Shown here: positions 46,608 through 54,897 of the stretch, piece after piece
How positions within the stretch are numbered: the first letter of the stretch is position 1
How the letters are laid out: each line of letters begins with the position of its first letter
Source of the DNA: Bacteroides sp. M10
GTDB taxonomy: Bacteria > Bacteroidota > Bacteroidia > Bacteroidales > Bacteroidaceae
Length of the DNA: 64,000 nt
Reading direction: 5' to 3'
Assembly: GCF_014334015.1 (NCBI RefSeq)
Contig: NZ_CP060488.1
Span: 248,001 to 312,000 of the forward strand
Notes under the pieces: model-generated
Told to the model about the DNA's origin: nothing
The model's input: only the letters and a program-made list of their open reading frames with translations
Databases searched by the model: none
Program-made: the position numbers and the translations under genes

Positions 46608-47816
46608 TTATTTCATGAATTCTTTTATAAACTCGTCTTCTTTCAGAAGTCCGTAACTACCGTTGCAAGCAGCTATTTCATCATACGTCTGCACTTCGTC
46701 CGGCTCGATACCCGGATACCAGATAAGGAACGGAATGGGATCAGATGTATGGGTACGAAGCTCACAGGGAGTAGGATGATCGGGCAATACAGCAATGGCT
46801 ACCGGTTCGTCCCAATCTTTCACTGCTTCATAAATAGGACCTACGGCACGTTTATCAAGATTCTCGATAGTGAGAAGTTTCAAGTCGATGTCTCCCTCGT
46901 GTCCGGCCTCATCACTGGCTTCGATATGCAGATAAACAAAATCATCCGTCTCCAATGCTTCCAAGGCAGCGGCCACTTTGTTTTCATAATTCGTATTATA
47001 AAGTCCGGTTGCTCCCTCTACTGCGATGCGACGTAAATCAGCATAATAACCGATTCCGTTTATCAGATCGACAGCCGAGATGACTGCTCCTTTCTTTACC
47101 TGTGGGAAAGTCTCGGAGAAAGTAGGCATCTGCGGACGGTAACCGGGGCTCCAAGGCCAAATACTGTTCGCAGGATCTTTACCTTCTGCCATACGTTTCA
47201 GATTCAATGGATGATCTTTCAGCAATTCCTGTGATTTCAGAATCAGGTCGTTAATCAGATCTGCCGTTTCTTGCGCTTCCGGAACCAATGGTTTCACCAT
47301 CAATGGACGGAAAGGTTTCAAAGGTACATCATGCGGAGGTGTACAGTCCAATTCTTTATTACCTCCCTTGATAACCAATAGATGGCGGTACTGAACTCCT
47401 GTATGAAAGCGTACGCGGTCATTGCCCAGTTTTTCTTGCAAATATTGAATCAATACATCTGCTTCTTCTGTAGATATATGTCCGGAGGAGTGATTCTTCA
47501 GAATTTCTCCTTCCACACAAATCAAATTACAGCGCATTGCCATCTCACCCGGTTTCAGATCCACACCAATACTGGCAGCTTCCAGCGGTCCGCGACCTTC
47601 ATATACCTTTGGCAAATTATATCCCAACACGGACATATTGGCAACTTCACTACCCGGATGGAAACCTTCCGCCACAGTAATCAGGCGGCCATTACGTCCC
47701 ATGCGAGCTAGCTTATCCATATAAGGCGTCTTTGCATATTGCAGGAGCGTCTTGTCCCCTAATGACTTCACTGGCCAATCGGCCATTCCGTCTCCCAATA
47801 TGATAATATGCTTCAT
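46608..47816 (-). CDS. apgM: Cofactor-independent phosphoglycerate mutase / putative homoserine kinase (ApgM family)
   Basis: 402 residues of the archaeal-type iPGM family: MKHIIILGDGMADWPVKSLGDKTLLQYAKTPYMDKLARMG, EGFHPGSEVANMSVLGY, YEGRGPLEAASIGVDL, HNLICVEGE-like RCNLICVEG with a later HIEASDEAGHEGDIDLK and LPDHPTPCELRTHT. In Bacteroidetes and several other groups this gene sits between thrA and thrC in place of a GHMP homoserine kinase, and it is thought to supply that step; this is known family knowledge, not visible chemistry. The thrB-type gene is absent here, which supports it. Confidence 0.9.
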   Translation of the reverse strand: MKHIIILGDGMADWPVKSLGDKTLLQYAKTPYMDKLARMGRNGRLITVAEGFHPGSEVANMSVLGYNLPKVYEGRGPLEAASIGVDLKPGEMAMRCNLICVEGEILKNHSSGHISTEEADVLIQYLQEKLGNDRVRFHTGVQYRHLLVIKGGNKELDCTPPHDVPLKPFRPLMVKPLVPEAQETADLINDLILKSQELLKDHPLNLKRMAEGKDPANSIWPWSPGYRPQMPTFSETFPQVKKGAVISAVDLINGIGYYADLRRIAVEGATGLYNTNYENKVAAALEALETDDFVYLHIEASDEAGHEGDIDLKLLTIENLDKRAVGPIYEAVKDWDEPVAIAVLPDHPTPCELRTHTSDPIPFLIWYPGIEPDEVQTYDEIAACNGSYGLLKEDEFIKEFMK

Positions 47817-47862
47817 AAATTGAAAATTGAAAATTGAAAATTGAGAATTGAGAATTGAGAAT
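47817..47862. repeat. Heptanucleotide tandem repeat between thrA and apgM
   Basis: Four units of AAATTGA (47817-47844), two of GAATTGA (47845-47858), and a partial unit. It begins directly beside the apgM start codon on the minus-strand 5' side, so it lies in the mRNA just upstream of the apgM ribosome-binding region. Slippage could alter the spacing there. Confidence 0.85.
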
Positions 47863-47922
47863 TAAAAAATGAAAGAAAGCCTTAGATCCGTTTCCGAATG
47901 GTATTTCTCAATTTTTAATTTA

Positions 47923-50358
47923 TTAAACGTTTGCGATACTCATGATGTCGGCAAATACTCCGGCAGCCGTTACGCCGGCACCGGCACCGTATCCTTGAAT
48001 CATCATCGGATATTCTTTATAGCGTTCCGTAGTGAGCAGGATAATATTGTTGCTGCCCTCCAGTCCGTAGAACGGATGGTTAGCTCCTACTTCCTGCAGG
48101 CCGACGGAGGCTTTTCCATTCTCCAGTTTGGCGACGAAACGCCAGTGTTTGTTTTCTTTTTCCAATACCTGGCGACGGGCTTCAAAGTCTGCGTCGAGAC
48201 TTGGAACACGTTTCCAGAAATCTTCCAGAGAACCTTCGAAGAAGTCATTCGGAACAAAGAGGTTCTTTTCAACATCTTCCTGCTCCAGACGGTATCCGGC
48301 TTCACGTGCCAGAATCACCAGTTTACGGATCACATCTTTTCCACTCAAGTCAATACGTGGGTCCGGTTCAGAGTAACGTTCTTCCTGTGCCATTTTAATG
48401 GTACGGCTGAAAGGAATATCGGCACTGATTTTATTAAATATATAGTTCAGCGTACCGGAAAGTACCGCTTCAATCTTCAGAATCTTGTCACCGCTATGAA
48501 TCAGGTCATTAATTGTATTGATGATCGGAAGACCTGCACCTACGTTTGTTTCGAACAGATACTTCACACCACGTTGGCGGGCAATCGTTTTCAGTTCACG
48601 ATAGTTTTCATAAGCGGAAGAAGCCGCAATCTTATTGGCTGCTACCACAGAGATATTGTGTTGCAGGAAATCTTTGTAAAGCGATGCGATGTCAGCGCTG
48701 GCCGTACAGTCTACGAATACGGAATTAAAGATATTCATTCCGATAATCTCGTCGCGGATGGTTTGCAGGCTGCTGTCCTTGCCCTTTTCCAGCAGTTCTT
48801 CACGGAAGTTGGCGAGGTCGAAACCTTCACGGCTGAACATTGCCTTGGCTGCATCAATGATGCCTACTACATGGAGTTTCAGTCCGTTTTCCATCATCAG
48901 CTTTTGTTGCTGGCAACGAATCTGTTCTACCAAGCTGCCCCCTACCGTACCGACACCACAGATAAAGAGGTTCAATACCTGATATTCGGAGAGGAAGAAA
49001 GAGTCGTGGATTACGTTCAATGATTTACGCAAGGATTTGGAATCGACAACAAAAGAGATATTGGTTTCCGAAGCTCCCTGTGCGCAAGCGATAACGTTGA
49101 TACCATTACGTCCCAGTGTACCGAAAAGTTTACCTGCGATACCCGGTGTATGTTTCATATTCTCACCTACGATAGCCACTGTTGCCAGATTTCTTTCCGC
49201 CAAAATCGGAGAAATCTCACCCATCTCTATTTCTTTCGCAAATTCTTCGTTCAGCACTTCACAAGCCAGGTCGGCATCAGCATTACGCACACCGATAGAA
49301 GTACTGTTTTCCGATGAAGCCTGTGACACGAGGAACACGCTGATTCCATTCTTTGCCAATGCTTTAAAGATGCGGTAGTTGACACCGATCACACCTACCA
49401 TACCGAGGCCCTGAACAGTAATCAGACTTGTGTCGTTGATGGAGGAAATACCTTTGATAGCTTTGCTCTGCGGGTTGGAAACTTCTTGTTTGATAACCGT
49501 TCCCACTCCATCCGGATTGAATGTATTCTTTATTATAATAGGAATATTCTTGTGACATACGGGATAGATAGTCGGCGGATAAACCACCTTTGCGCCGAAA
49601 TTACAAAGTTCGGTCGCTTCTACGTAACTCAATTCCGTAATCGTATAAGCAGTCGAAATGACACGCGGATCAGCCGTCATAAATCCGTCTACGTCCGTCC
49701 AGATTTCCAGACTTGCCGCATCCAATGCCGCAGCGATAATAGCAGCCGTATAATCCGAGCCACCGCGTCCGAGGTTCGTTACATCCCCTGTTGTTTTATC
49801 CGAAGAGATGAATCCCGGCACCAGTGCTACTTTAGGAATAGACTGGAAAGCCTCTTTCACCAGTTTATTAGTCAATTCTGTATCCAGCGTGTGCTTGCTA
49901 TGCTTTCTTTCCGTCTTGATAAAAGTGCGCGAATCGAACCATTTTGCTCCCTCAATCAGTGCGGTGACGATGATCGATGAAAGGCGTTCACCATAGCTGA
50001 CGATTGTATCCGAAGTTTTCGGGGAAAGGTCTTTAATCAGGTAAATTCCCTGAAAGATATCCTTCAATTCGTTCAGCAGCTCGCCAATCTGACGTTGCAA
50101 CGATACTTGCTTTTCTCCGGCAGGAATCACCTCCTTAATCATCTCCACATGACGGTAAACGATTTCGCGGAACTCACCCTCATAGGCTGAATCTCCCACT
50201 GCCGCCATCTTCGATGTATTTATCAATTTGTCAGTGATGCCTCCCAATGCGGAAACAACTACAATTACCGGCTCATTTGCCGACTCTACAATTCTCTTTA
50301 CGCTTAAAATGCTGTTCACGGAACCTACGGATGTTCCGCCGAATTTCATTACTTTCAT
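47923..50358 (-). CDS. thrA: Bifunctional aspartate kinase / homoserine dehydrogenase
   Basis: 811 residues, the ThrA form. N-terminal kinase domain (1 to about 290: MKVMKFGGTSVGSVNSILSV, VVVVSALGGITDKL), two ACT domains (about 310-455, LITVQGLGMVGVIGVNYRIFKALAKNGISVFLVSQASSE), and homoserine dehydrogenase (about 465-811, NLFICGVGTVGGSLVEQI, VDCTASADIASLY, KIEAVLSGTLNYIFN, YSEPDPRIDLSGKDV). First steps of Thr/Met/Ile synthesis. First gene of the operon, preceded by a Thr/Met-rich leader peptide and attenuator-like structure. Confidence 0.97.
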   Translation of the reverse strand: MKVMKFGGTSVGSVNSILSVKRIVESANEPVIVVVSALGGITDKLINTSKMAAVGDSAYEGEFREIVYRHVEMIKEVIPAGEKQVSLQRQIGELLNELKDIFQGIYLIKDLSPKTSDTIVSYGERLSSIIVTALIEGAKWFDSRTFIKTERKHSKHTLDTELTNKLVKEAFQSIPKVALVPGFISSDKTTGDVTNLGRGGSDYTAAIIAAALDAASLEIWTDVDGFMTADPRVISTAYTITELSYVEATELCNFGAKVVYPPTIYPVCHKNIPIIIKNTFNPDGVGTVIKQEVSNPQSKAIKGISSINDTSLITVQGLGMVGVIGVNYRIFKALAKNGISVFLVSQASSENSTSIGVRNADADLACEVLNEEFAKEIEMGEISPILAERNLATVAIVGENMKHTPGIAGKLFGTLGRNGINVIACAQGASETNISFVVDSKSLRKSLNVIHDSFFLSEYQVLNLFICGVGTVGGSLVEQIRCQQQKLMMENGLKLHVVGIIDAAKAMFSREGFDLANFREELLEKGKDSSLQTIRDEIIGMNIFNSVFVDCTASADIASLYKDFLQHNISVVAANKIAASSAYENYRELKTIARQRGVKYLFETNVGAGLPIINTINDLIHSGDKILKIEAVLSGTLNYIFNKISADIPFSRTIKMAQEERYSEPDPRIDLSGKDVIRKLVILAREAGYRLEQEDVEKNLFVPNDFFEGSLEDFWKRVPSLDADFEARRQVLEKENKHWRFVAKLENGKASVGLQEVGANHPFYGLEGSNNIILLTTERYKEYPMMIQGYGAGAGVTAAGVFADIMSIANV

Positions 50359-50479
50359 GAAGATACTTATTTAAATGCAATGTCCTGCAGTTTGCTTTTT
50401 ACAGAACGATTGGTTGTTTACGAATAAAATTGAATTTGAATTTTGCCTGCTTATACAAGCGTGAATCACGTAGATACAC

Positions 50480-50540
50480 AAAAACTATCCATTAACCCCT
50501 AAGGGTCATGGTACACATGAATGTGACTGTATGTGGATAG
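50480..50540 (-). promoter_or_regulatory. Candidate transcription attenuator of the thr operon
   Basis: In the minus-strand mRNA, CTATCCA (complement 50534-50540) can pair with TGGATAG (complement 50485-50491), and a run of five U follows (complement 50480-50484). Inside lie alternative pairings CACAT/ATGTG and ACCC/GGGT. These surround and include the leader peptide codons, as in amino-acid attenuators. The exact switch is not resolved. Confidence 0.5.
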
Positions 50541-50551
50541 TACTTCATCAT
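50492..50551 (-). CDS. Threonine operon leader peptide (19 residues)
   Basis: A 20-codon frame on the minus strand reads MMKYYPHTVTFMCTMTLRG then TAA. An AAGGA Shine-Dalgarno-like sequence lies four bases upstream of the first ATG, and a TACTTTTG -7 box lies about 37 bp upstream. Four Thr and four Met in 19 residues, just before the aspartate kinase/homoserine dehydrogenase gene, are the mark of a leader that measures charged tRNA-Thr (and perhaps tRNA-Met). Too short for ordinary gene callers. The E. coli thrL is the functional parallel; there is no sequence homology. Confidence 0.72.
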   Translation of the reverse strand: MMKYYPHTVTFMCTMTLRG

Positions 50552-50587
50552 AGTCCTTGTTTCTACTCTTGTTTTTGATAAGTGTCG

Positions 50588-50595
50588 CAAAAGTA
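50588..50595 (-). promoter_or_regulatory. -7 box of the thr operon
   Basis: TACTTTTG on the minus strand (complement 50588-50595) matches TAnnTTTG. Transcription would begin near 50581, giving a 30-nt lead before the leader peptide and a 220-nt leader before thrA. The -33 region is A/T-rich without a clear TTTG. Confidence 0.5.
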
Positions 50596-50768
50596 ATAAT
50601 AAAAACGTTCAATCTATCACTTTTTTCGGTTTTTTTCCTGAAAAAACAATCGTTTTTTTGTAATCGGTTGGTAGATAAGACTTAAAGAGTAGAAAGTTCG
50701 GTAGCCGGTAGCGATTTGGTAGCTGTGCGGGTTTCGCTGCATTGCTTCGCTCTGCTCTTGGAACTGAT

Positions 50769-50778
50769 GCAAATATAC
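50769..50778 (-). other. Possible attachment-site core (GTAnnTTTGC) near the element's left end
   Basis: The minus strand reads GTATATTTGC, which matches the core GTAnnTTTGC used by CTnDOT-type integrases. It lies where the AT-rich chromosomal sequence passes into the GC-rich element. The same motif also matches a promoter -7 box and occurs elsewhere in this window (29982-29991), so it is only a candidate. Confidence 0.3.
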
Positions 50779-50937
50779 TAATTTTGACCGAAAAAGGGAA
50801 ATGTTTCGGGGATTTTTTATTTTTCGGGATTACCGGATTACAGGAAAAGCATAAAAGCAGGAGGCGGTGCAAGAAACGAGGTTGCACCCGTGGTTTTACC
50901 CGAAGTGTAAAGTGTTGATTTTCAGTGTGTATTTCTG

Positions 50938-50985
50938 TGGTGCAAGGTGCAGCTATATTTATATATATAGCTGCACCTTGCACCA
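50938..50985. repeat. 48-bp palindrome with AT core
   Basis: TGGTGCAAGGTGCAGCTATAT (50938-50958) and its exact reverse complement (50965-50985) flank a 6-bp AT loop. It lies in a stretch without genes (50.6-51.18 kb). Could be a cruciform, an origin- or end-related element, or a terminator of the minus-strand WG-repeat gene. The rest of the stretch shows no convincing coding frame. Confidence 0.8.
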
Positions 50986-51186
50986 GCCACACAGAGCTGT
51001 TTTGCGGCTTGCACCGATATTCTTTTAAGTTGCTGTAAATGAGTTGGTTTTGAATTTTTGTGTTTGTTTCGGGGAAAGGTGGGATGAACGGGGTGTTCCG
51101 ATAGGGCTTGATTGCTTTGTGTTTGCCCTGCAAGGGCTTGGCAGGCGGGGGGCTGGAATGTCGGGCTTAGGGCAGTCTTGAGGCTT

Positions 51187-51942
51187 TTATTCAATCCTTT
51201 GCCCTTTGCGGTCGATGTAATACCAATCATCGCTTTCCCAATAGTGGTATTCCCCATCCGAACCGGGAACTTCTTCCAGTTCTCCCGTGTCGGTTACTTT
51301 CGCCTTCCCGTTCTCGAAAGGAAAGCCAAAAGCGAAGCGTGGTTCTACGAGGGTATTGCCATGCTCGTCCGCATATCCGATACGCCCTTTTTCATCGACG
51401 ATGCGGTAAACGCCTTCCTGCACGGGGTCGTTGCCGTTGTCATACCGATACGGGACATAGAGGCTTGCGGGATGGCTGTTGCCGGAGGATATGGCCGTGC
51501 AGCGGTCATGATAAAGGGTGAACAGCCGTATTTCAAGCAGGATGGCGAGAACTGCAAGCACCATGCAGACAAGGAAACGAAGGCGATAGCGTTGCCGTAC
51601 CGATACATGGAACGCCCCGTAATAGTCGTGCATCATGCGGTAACGCTCCTCGGTATAGATGCGCATATTCCTCCAGAGCAATACGGGGAACGGCAGTATC
51701 AGCGGGAAAAGGGTAAGGCGGTTGTCTGTTTCGTAAAGAAAGCGGACAGCCGGAGTGTCCAAGAACTGTAAAGCGATGGCGACAGGAAACAGGAGGCAGG
51801 CGAACTGAACCACACTGATGACCGCAAAACTACGATCCGGGAAGCCGTGCCGACAACTGCGCCACGTCCAATAAAAGAGGTGGTCGAAGAATCCGGGGAG
51901 CTTCAACCGGCTGGTTCTTTTATGTGGGGAGGCTTTCTTCAT
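51187..51942 (-). CDS. Membrane protein with a WG-repeat-like C-terminal domain
   Basis: 251 residues from the ATG at 51942. Three hydrophobic segments: about 38-60 (SVVQFACLLFPVAIALQFL), 77-93 (LFPLILPFPVLLWRN), and 125-143 (FLVCMVLAVLAILLEIRLF). The C-terminal 80 residues hold WG/KWG-like repeats: GVYRIVDEKGRIGYADEHGNTLVEPRFAFGFPFENGKAKVTD and WYYIDRKGQRIE. WG-repeat proteins often occur with toxin-immunity genes in Bacteroidetes. The codon composition is intermediate between chromosome and element core. It is opposite in strand to the neighbouring Imm17-like gene. Confidence 0.7.
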   Translation of the reverse strand: MKKASPHKRTSRLKLPGFFDHLFYWTWRSCRHGFPDRSFAVISVVQFACLLFPVAIALQFLDTPAVRFLYETDNRLTLFPLILPFPVLLWRNMRIYTEERYRMMHDYYGAFHVSVRQRYRLRFLVCMVLAVLAILLEIRLFTLYHDRCTAISSGNSHPASLYVPYRYDNGNDPVQEGVYRIVDEKGRIGYADEHGNTLVEPRFAFGFPFENGKAKVTDTGELEEVPGSDGEYHYWESDDWYYIDRKGQRIE

Positions 51943-52100
51943 ACGTTTGCGGCTATATAGGTGCAAATAAAACGTATTTCTTCCAAACGGAAAAGAATTT
52001 TGCGGTGAAACTTTTTGAGTGATTGGACTTTTCGCTATTTTTGTTTTGAGGTATAACGGTTCGTCCGTAAGGTATGAATTTGGCTTTTTCTGTTATTGCT

Positions 52101-52376
52101 ATGGAATGGTTCGATAAGATAAGCGAGTTTATGGAGGGTCTGCCGGAGTGGTTGCAGGCGCATCCGAGGTACGGCTACCTGATCGTGGCGGGAATCCTGC
52201 TGCTGTGGCTTGTGGGGATTGTCTGCGGATGGCGGTGGACGTACTCCCGTCCGGGAAGTTGGGAAGGGAATTTCTGGCTGGGTACGCTGGGTGAAAGGAG
52301 TTACCGTTTCTGGCTGGGGCTGATCGTTGCCGCCGCAACGGGATGCGCCCTGTTGCTGTTCTTCGTAACGGGATAA
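52101..52376 (+). CDS. Small membrane protein resembling immunity 17 (Imm17) proteins
   Basis: 91 residues from the ATG at 52101 (MEWFDKISEFMEGL); an upstream ATG at 52074 is possible. Two hydrophobic segments (YLIVAGILLLWLVGIVCGW and FWLGLIVAAATGCALLLFFV) separated by WTYSRPGSWEGNFWLGTLGERSYR. Size, two TM layout and the Gly-Trp/RPG and LGxRxxR patterns resemble Imm17 proteins that protect against polymorphic toxins. No toxin gene is seen beside it. The reading frame continues beyond its TAA without a further stop through the next small gene. Confidence 0.5.
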   Translation: MEWFDKISEFMEGLPEWLQAHPRYGYLIVAGILLLWLVGIVCGWRWTYSRPGSWEGNFWLGTLGERSYRFWLGLIVAAATGCALLLFFVTG

Positions 52377-52418
52377 GCAAGCGGAAAGCTGTATTACCGT
52401 CCTGCGAAGCTGAAAGCG

Positions 52419-52628
52419 ATGCAGGCGAAGTACGAGACAATGGGCGAATACCGGAAATTGCTCGGTCAATGCCTGTTCTGGCTGTATGTTATCGGCAGTT
52501 TTGCATCGTTCTTCATTATAGCCGAACAAAAGAACCATTCCAAGGAGCAACCACTGATCGAAAGGTTGCAGGAGATACGGGACGGTAAATATCCCGTTGA
52601 AAAGACGCACTCACCAACCGGCGAATGA
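52419..52628 (+). CDS. Small single-TM protein, unknown function
   Basis: 69 residues from MQAKYETMGEYRKLL. One TM segment (about 17-34, CLFWLYVIGSFASFFII), then a charged tail. It is in the same frame as the Imm17-like gene, with only the TAA at 52374 and 42 bp between; the frame in between (KLYYRPAKLKA) is open and looks coding. It could be the second half of one gene split by a nonsense change, or a separate small gene. No family recognised. Confidence 0.4.
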   Translation: MQAKYETMGEYRKLLGQCLFWLYVIGSFASFFIIAEQKNHSKEQPLIERLQEIRDGKYPVEKTHSPTGE

Positions 52629-52850
52629 CTTTCTTCCGGCTCCCCCTGCTTACTGTCATGCCGTTCTGCGGGTGGAACCGGTACAGCCTTTCTGTTTTTC
52701 ACGATTGAATATCCGGACCTATGGAGCAAAATCCGAATCTGTAATTCAAGGAAATATCGTGACCGATACGGGGTGTCGGCAGGACATCTATTGCAAACAA
52801 TTTGTAATTTCGTGTAAGATTTGTATTATTTAATATCGTATTGAAACAAA

Positions 52851-53696
52851 ATGAAACAGAATCTTACACTAATTCTAATGAATGAAGCCGTCCGGGAGGG
52901 ATGGCGGGAATGGATGGAAAAGGTACGCAGGGTATTGCCGCAAACGGATGCGGAGCGTCCGGTGACATGGATTGCGGCGGAACGGCTCGCACGGGAGAAC
53001 GGACGGATGGTGCGGCTGGTGGAGCTGCTGCGGGAACACCGCCCCGTACTTTCGTACCGGGTGAAGGAGGAAGCCGGACTGCTGATACTGGTCGCCTATC
53101 ACCGCCACGGAAGCTCGTCAGACTTCCTGCTGGAAACGGCGGAGGCGTATTTCCGGGAAAGGGACTGCGGAGGATTCCTGTTCCTCTGCCGGATGCAGGC
53201 AAGCATCAACGCCTACGACGAATACCCGCACCTGAACGTGCTCTGCAACCGTCTGGCGGGACTGCTGTTCCGCTTCCGCCGTGAACGGGCGTCCGAGTAC
53301 CGCAAGGGCATACCGCCGATGTTCGGCAAGGCGGACTTGCAGGAGGTGGAAAAGTACCTGCCGCACCTGCGGGGCTGCTCGTTCCGGGAAGAAATCGCAC
53401 TGGCTCTGCCCAAGGTGAAGAACGTGGAGGAACTGGCACGGGAATGCGCCATGTCGGTCAATACGCTGGGACGGCGTTTCAAGGAGGAGCTGAACACCAC
53501 TCCGCACCGCTGGCTGACGGAACAGCGGAAGGCGCACGTGACCTCCCTGCTGGCGGACACGGACATGCCCCTTCAAGAGATTGCCGACGTGTGCGGCTTC
53601 GCCACTCCGAGCTACCTGTGGGACTTCTGCAAGAAGCACCTGAAGGCTACTCCTGCCGAAATCCGTGAAATCGCCCGGTGCGCCCGTACAGTTTAG
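52851..53696 (+). CDS. AraC family transcriptional regulator
   Basis: 281 residues. The C-terminal about 100 residues form a double HTH (VKNVEELARECAMSVNTLGRRFKEELNTTPHRWLTEQRKAHVTSLLADTDMPLQEIADVCGFATPSYLWDFCKKHLKATPAEIRE). The N-terminal 170 residues are helix-rich with no recognised sensor domain. AraC-type proteins are common near rteC-like genes in Bacteroides elements, so it probably controls element genes. Own transcription unit; 148 bp to rteC. Confidence 0.88.
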   Translation: MKQNLTLILMNEAVREGWREWMEKVRRVLPQTDAERPVTWIAAERLARENGRMVRLVELLREHRPVLSYRVKEEAGLLILVAYHRHGSSSDFLLETAEAYFRERDCGGFLFLCRMQASINAYDEYPHLNVLCNRLAGLLFRFRRERASEYRKGIPPMFGKADLQEVEKYLPHLRGCSFREEIALALPKVKNVEELARECAMSVNTLGRRFKEELNTTPHRWLTEQRKAHVTSLLADTDMPLQEIADVCGFATPSYLWDFCKKHLKATPAEIREIARCARTV

Positions 53697-53803
53697 CCTC
53701 CCTTTTCCAGCCCTGCCGTGAAAAAACGACCGTCCGGAGCCGATTGGCGGACAATCCGAATCCGGCGGTGAAGATTCAGAACGCCCGTTTCCCCGCCGTC
53801 CGC

Positions 53804-53811
53804 TAACTTTG
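53804..53811 (+). promoter_or_regulatory. -7 box before the RteC gene
   Basis: TAACTTTG matches TAnnTTTG, 33 bp before the ATG at 53844. The -33 region is not a good match, consistent with need for an activator. Confidence 0.45.
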
Positions 53812-53843
53812 CGCCCTTATAAACAACATGAAACAAGATTTAT

Positions 53844-54680
53844 ATGGAAGAATATTTTAACGGGCTGCTGAAGGAGGTGGATCAGCGCATGGCGACCACA
53901 GCCCCCGGCATGGACGGCAAGGAGGTGATAGGCGTCTGCCGTGAGATGGTCTCGTACCTGAAAGGCAAGAACCGGGAACTGAAGGAGTACGCCCTCGCCC
54001 ATCCGTTCGCCGGGGACGCGAAGGAGATCCTCTACTTCAAGTATTACAAGCCCGCCCTGACGGGCAGGCTGCTGTACTATTACCGGGTGTACCAGATAGA
54101 GAGCGGCTGCCCCGCCTGCCTGCGTGTCGCCGAACCGTACTACCGCAAGGCGATGGAGCGTGCCGAGCGGATGATGGAACGCTACCTGCCCTTTTACCAG
54201 TATTACCACAGCGGGGCGACGTACCGGGACAGCTACTATTTCCTGCGGGCGAAGGGCGAGCTAAGCCCCGAGAGCGGCAGCTTCGTGCTGGACGAGGAGG
54301 CGGAGTTCTCCACGGGCTACGACATACTGGCGGCACGGCTGATCTCGGTGGAGATGCTGCTGGTACACCTGAGCCGCCGGATGGAGCGTGCGGCGCAGGG
54401 GACGGAAACGGAAGCCGTGCCGGAGAAGGAACACCGCTGGACGAACACGAAGGTTGCCGCCATACTGCTCGTCTATGGCATACACGTGACGGGAAGCGTG
54501 GACGAGGGCAACGCCGAGATCGGCGAGCTGGCTGCGCTGTTCGAGAAGCATTTCCACGTGGATCTGGGCAACGTGTACCACGCTTTCGGCAGGCTGCGGG
54601 GGCAACAGAACCCGACGGCGTTCTTGGACGAGATGAAGGAGAGGCTGCTGAAAAAGATGCGGGACATGGATAGCCGGTAG
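53844..54680 (+). CDS. RteC-family regulator of element excision
   Basis: In CTnDOT, RteC is a winged-helix activator of the excision operon. 278 residues, slightly longer than CTnDOT RteC (about 217). The RteC pattern is clear: AKEILYFKYYKPALTGRLLYYYRVYQIESGCP, YYRKAMERAERMMERYLPFYQYYHSGATYRDSYYFLRAKG, FSTGYDILAARLISVEMLLVHLSRRM, and a C-terminal winged-helix-like part (TNTKVAAILLVYGIHVTGSVDEGNAEIGELAALFEKHFHVDLGNVYHAFGRLR). The next genes on the same strand are the natural targets. Confidence 0.88.
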   Translation: MEEYFNGLLKEVDQRMATTAPGMDGKEVIGVCREMVSYLKGKNRELKEYALAHPFAGDAKEILYFKYYKPALTGRLLYYYRVYQIESGCPACLRVAEPYYRKAMERAERMMERYLPFYQYYHSGATYRDSYYFLRAKGELSPESGSFVLDEEAEFSTGYDILAARLISVEMLLVHLSRRMERAAQGTETEAVPEKEHRWTNTKVAAILLVYGIHVTGSVDEGNAEIGELAALFEKHFHVDLGNVYHAFGRLRGQQNPTAFLDEMKERLLKKMRDMDSR

Positions 54681-54897
54681 CAAGTTGGCAACGGGGCGGC
54701 AGGACACGGGAAGGGAGCGTCCGAAGGGCTGGAAAGAGCCTTCCGGACGCTCTTTTTTACCCCGTCTCGGTCCTTTTTACCGCCCGGAACGGCGGCAAGG
54801 GCGAAAATGCGCCCCGAAAAAAAATCTTTGCCAAGGTGCTGATATAGTGGCAGGAAAAACCGGCGAATCGGGCGACATTTGCGGCAGAAACCTAAAA

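Noticed and set aside
47869..49023. 384-codon open frame on the plus strand
   Set aside because: Antisense to thrA; no start signal and no recognisable domain.
50609..51133. 174-codon open frame on the minus strand in the gene-free stretch
   Set aside because: Low-complexity, Pro/Asn/Lys-rich without a domain or start signal, and it runs straight through the 48-bp palindrome.
50698..54680. Shared TAGCCGGTAGC near 50699 and 54670 as a possible att repeat
   Set aside because: Only 11 bp are shared; the second copy lies in the 3' end of the RteC gene (last codons), and no integrase is near.
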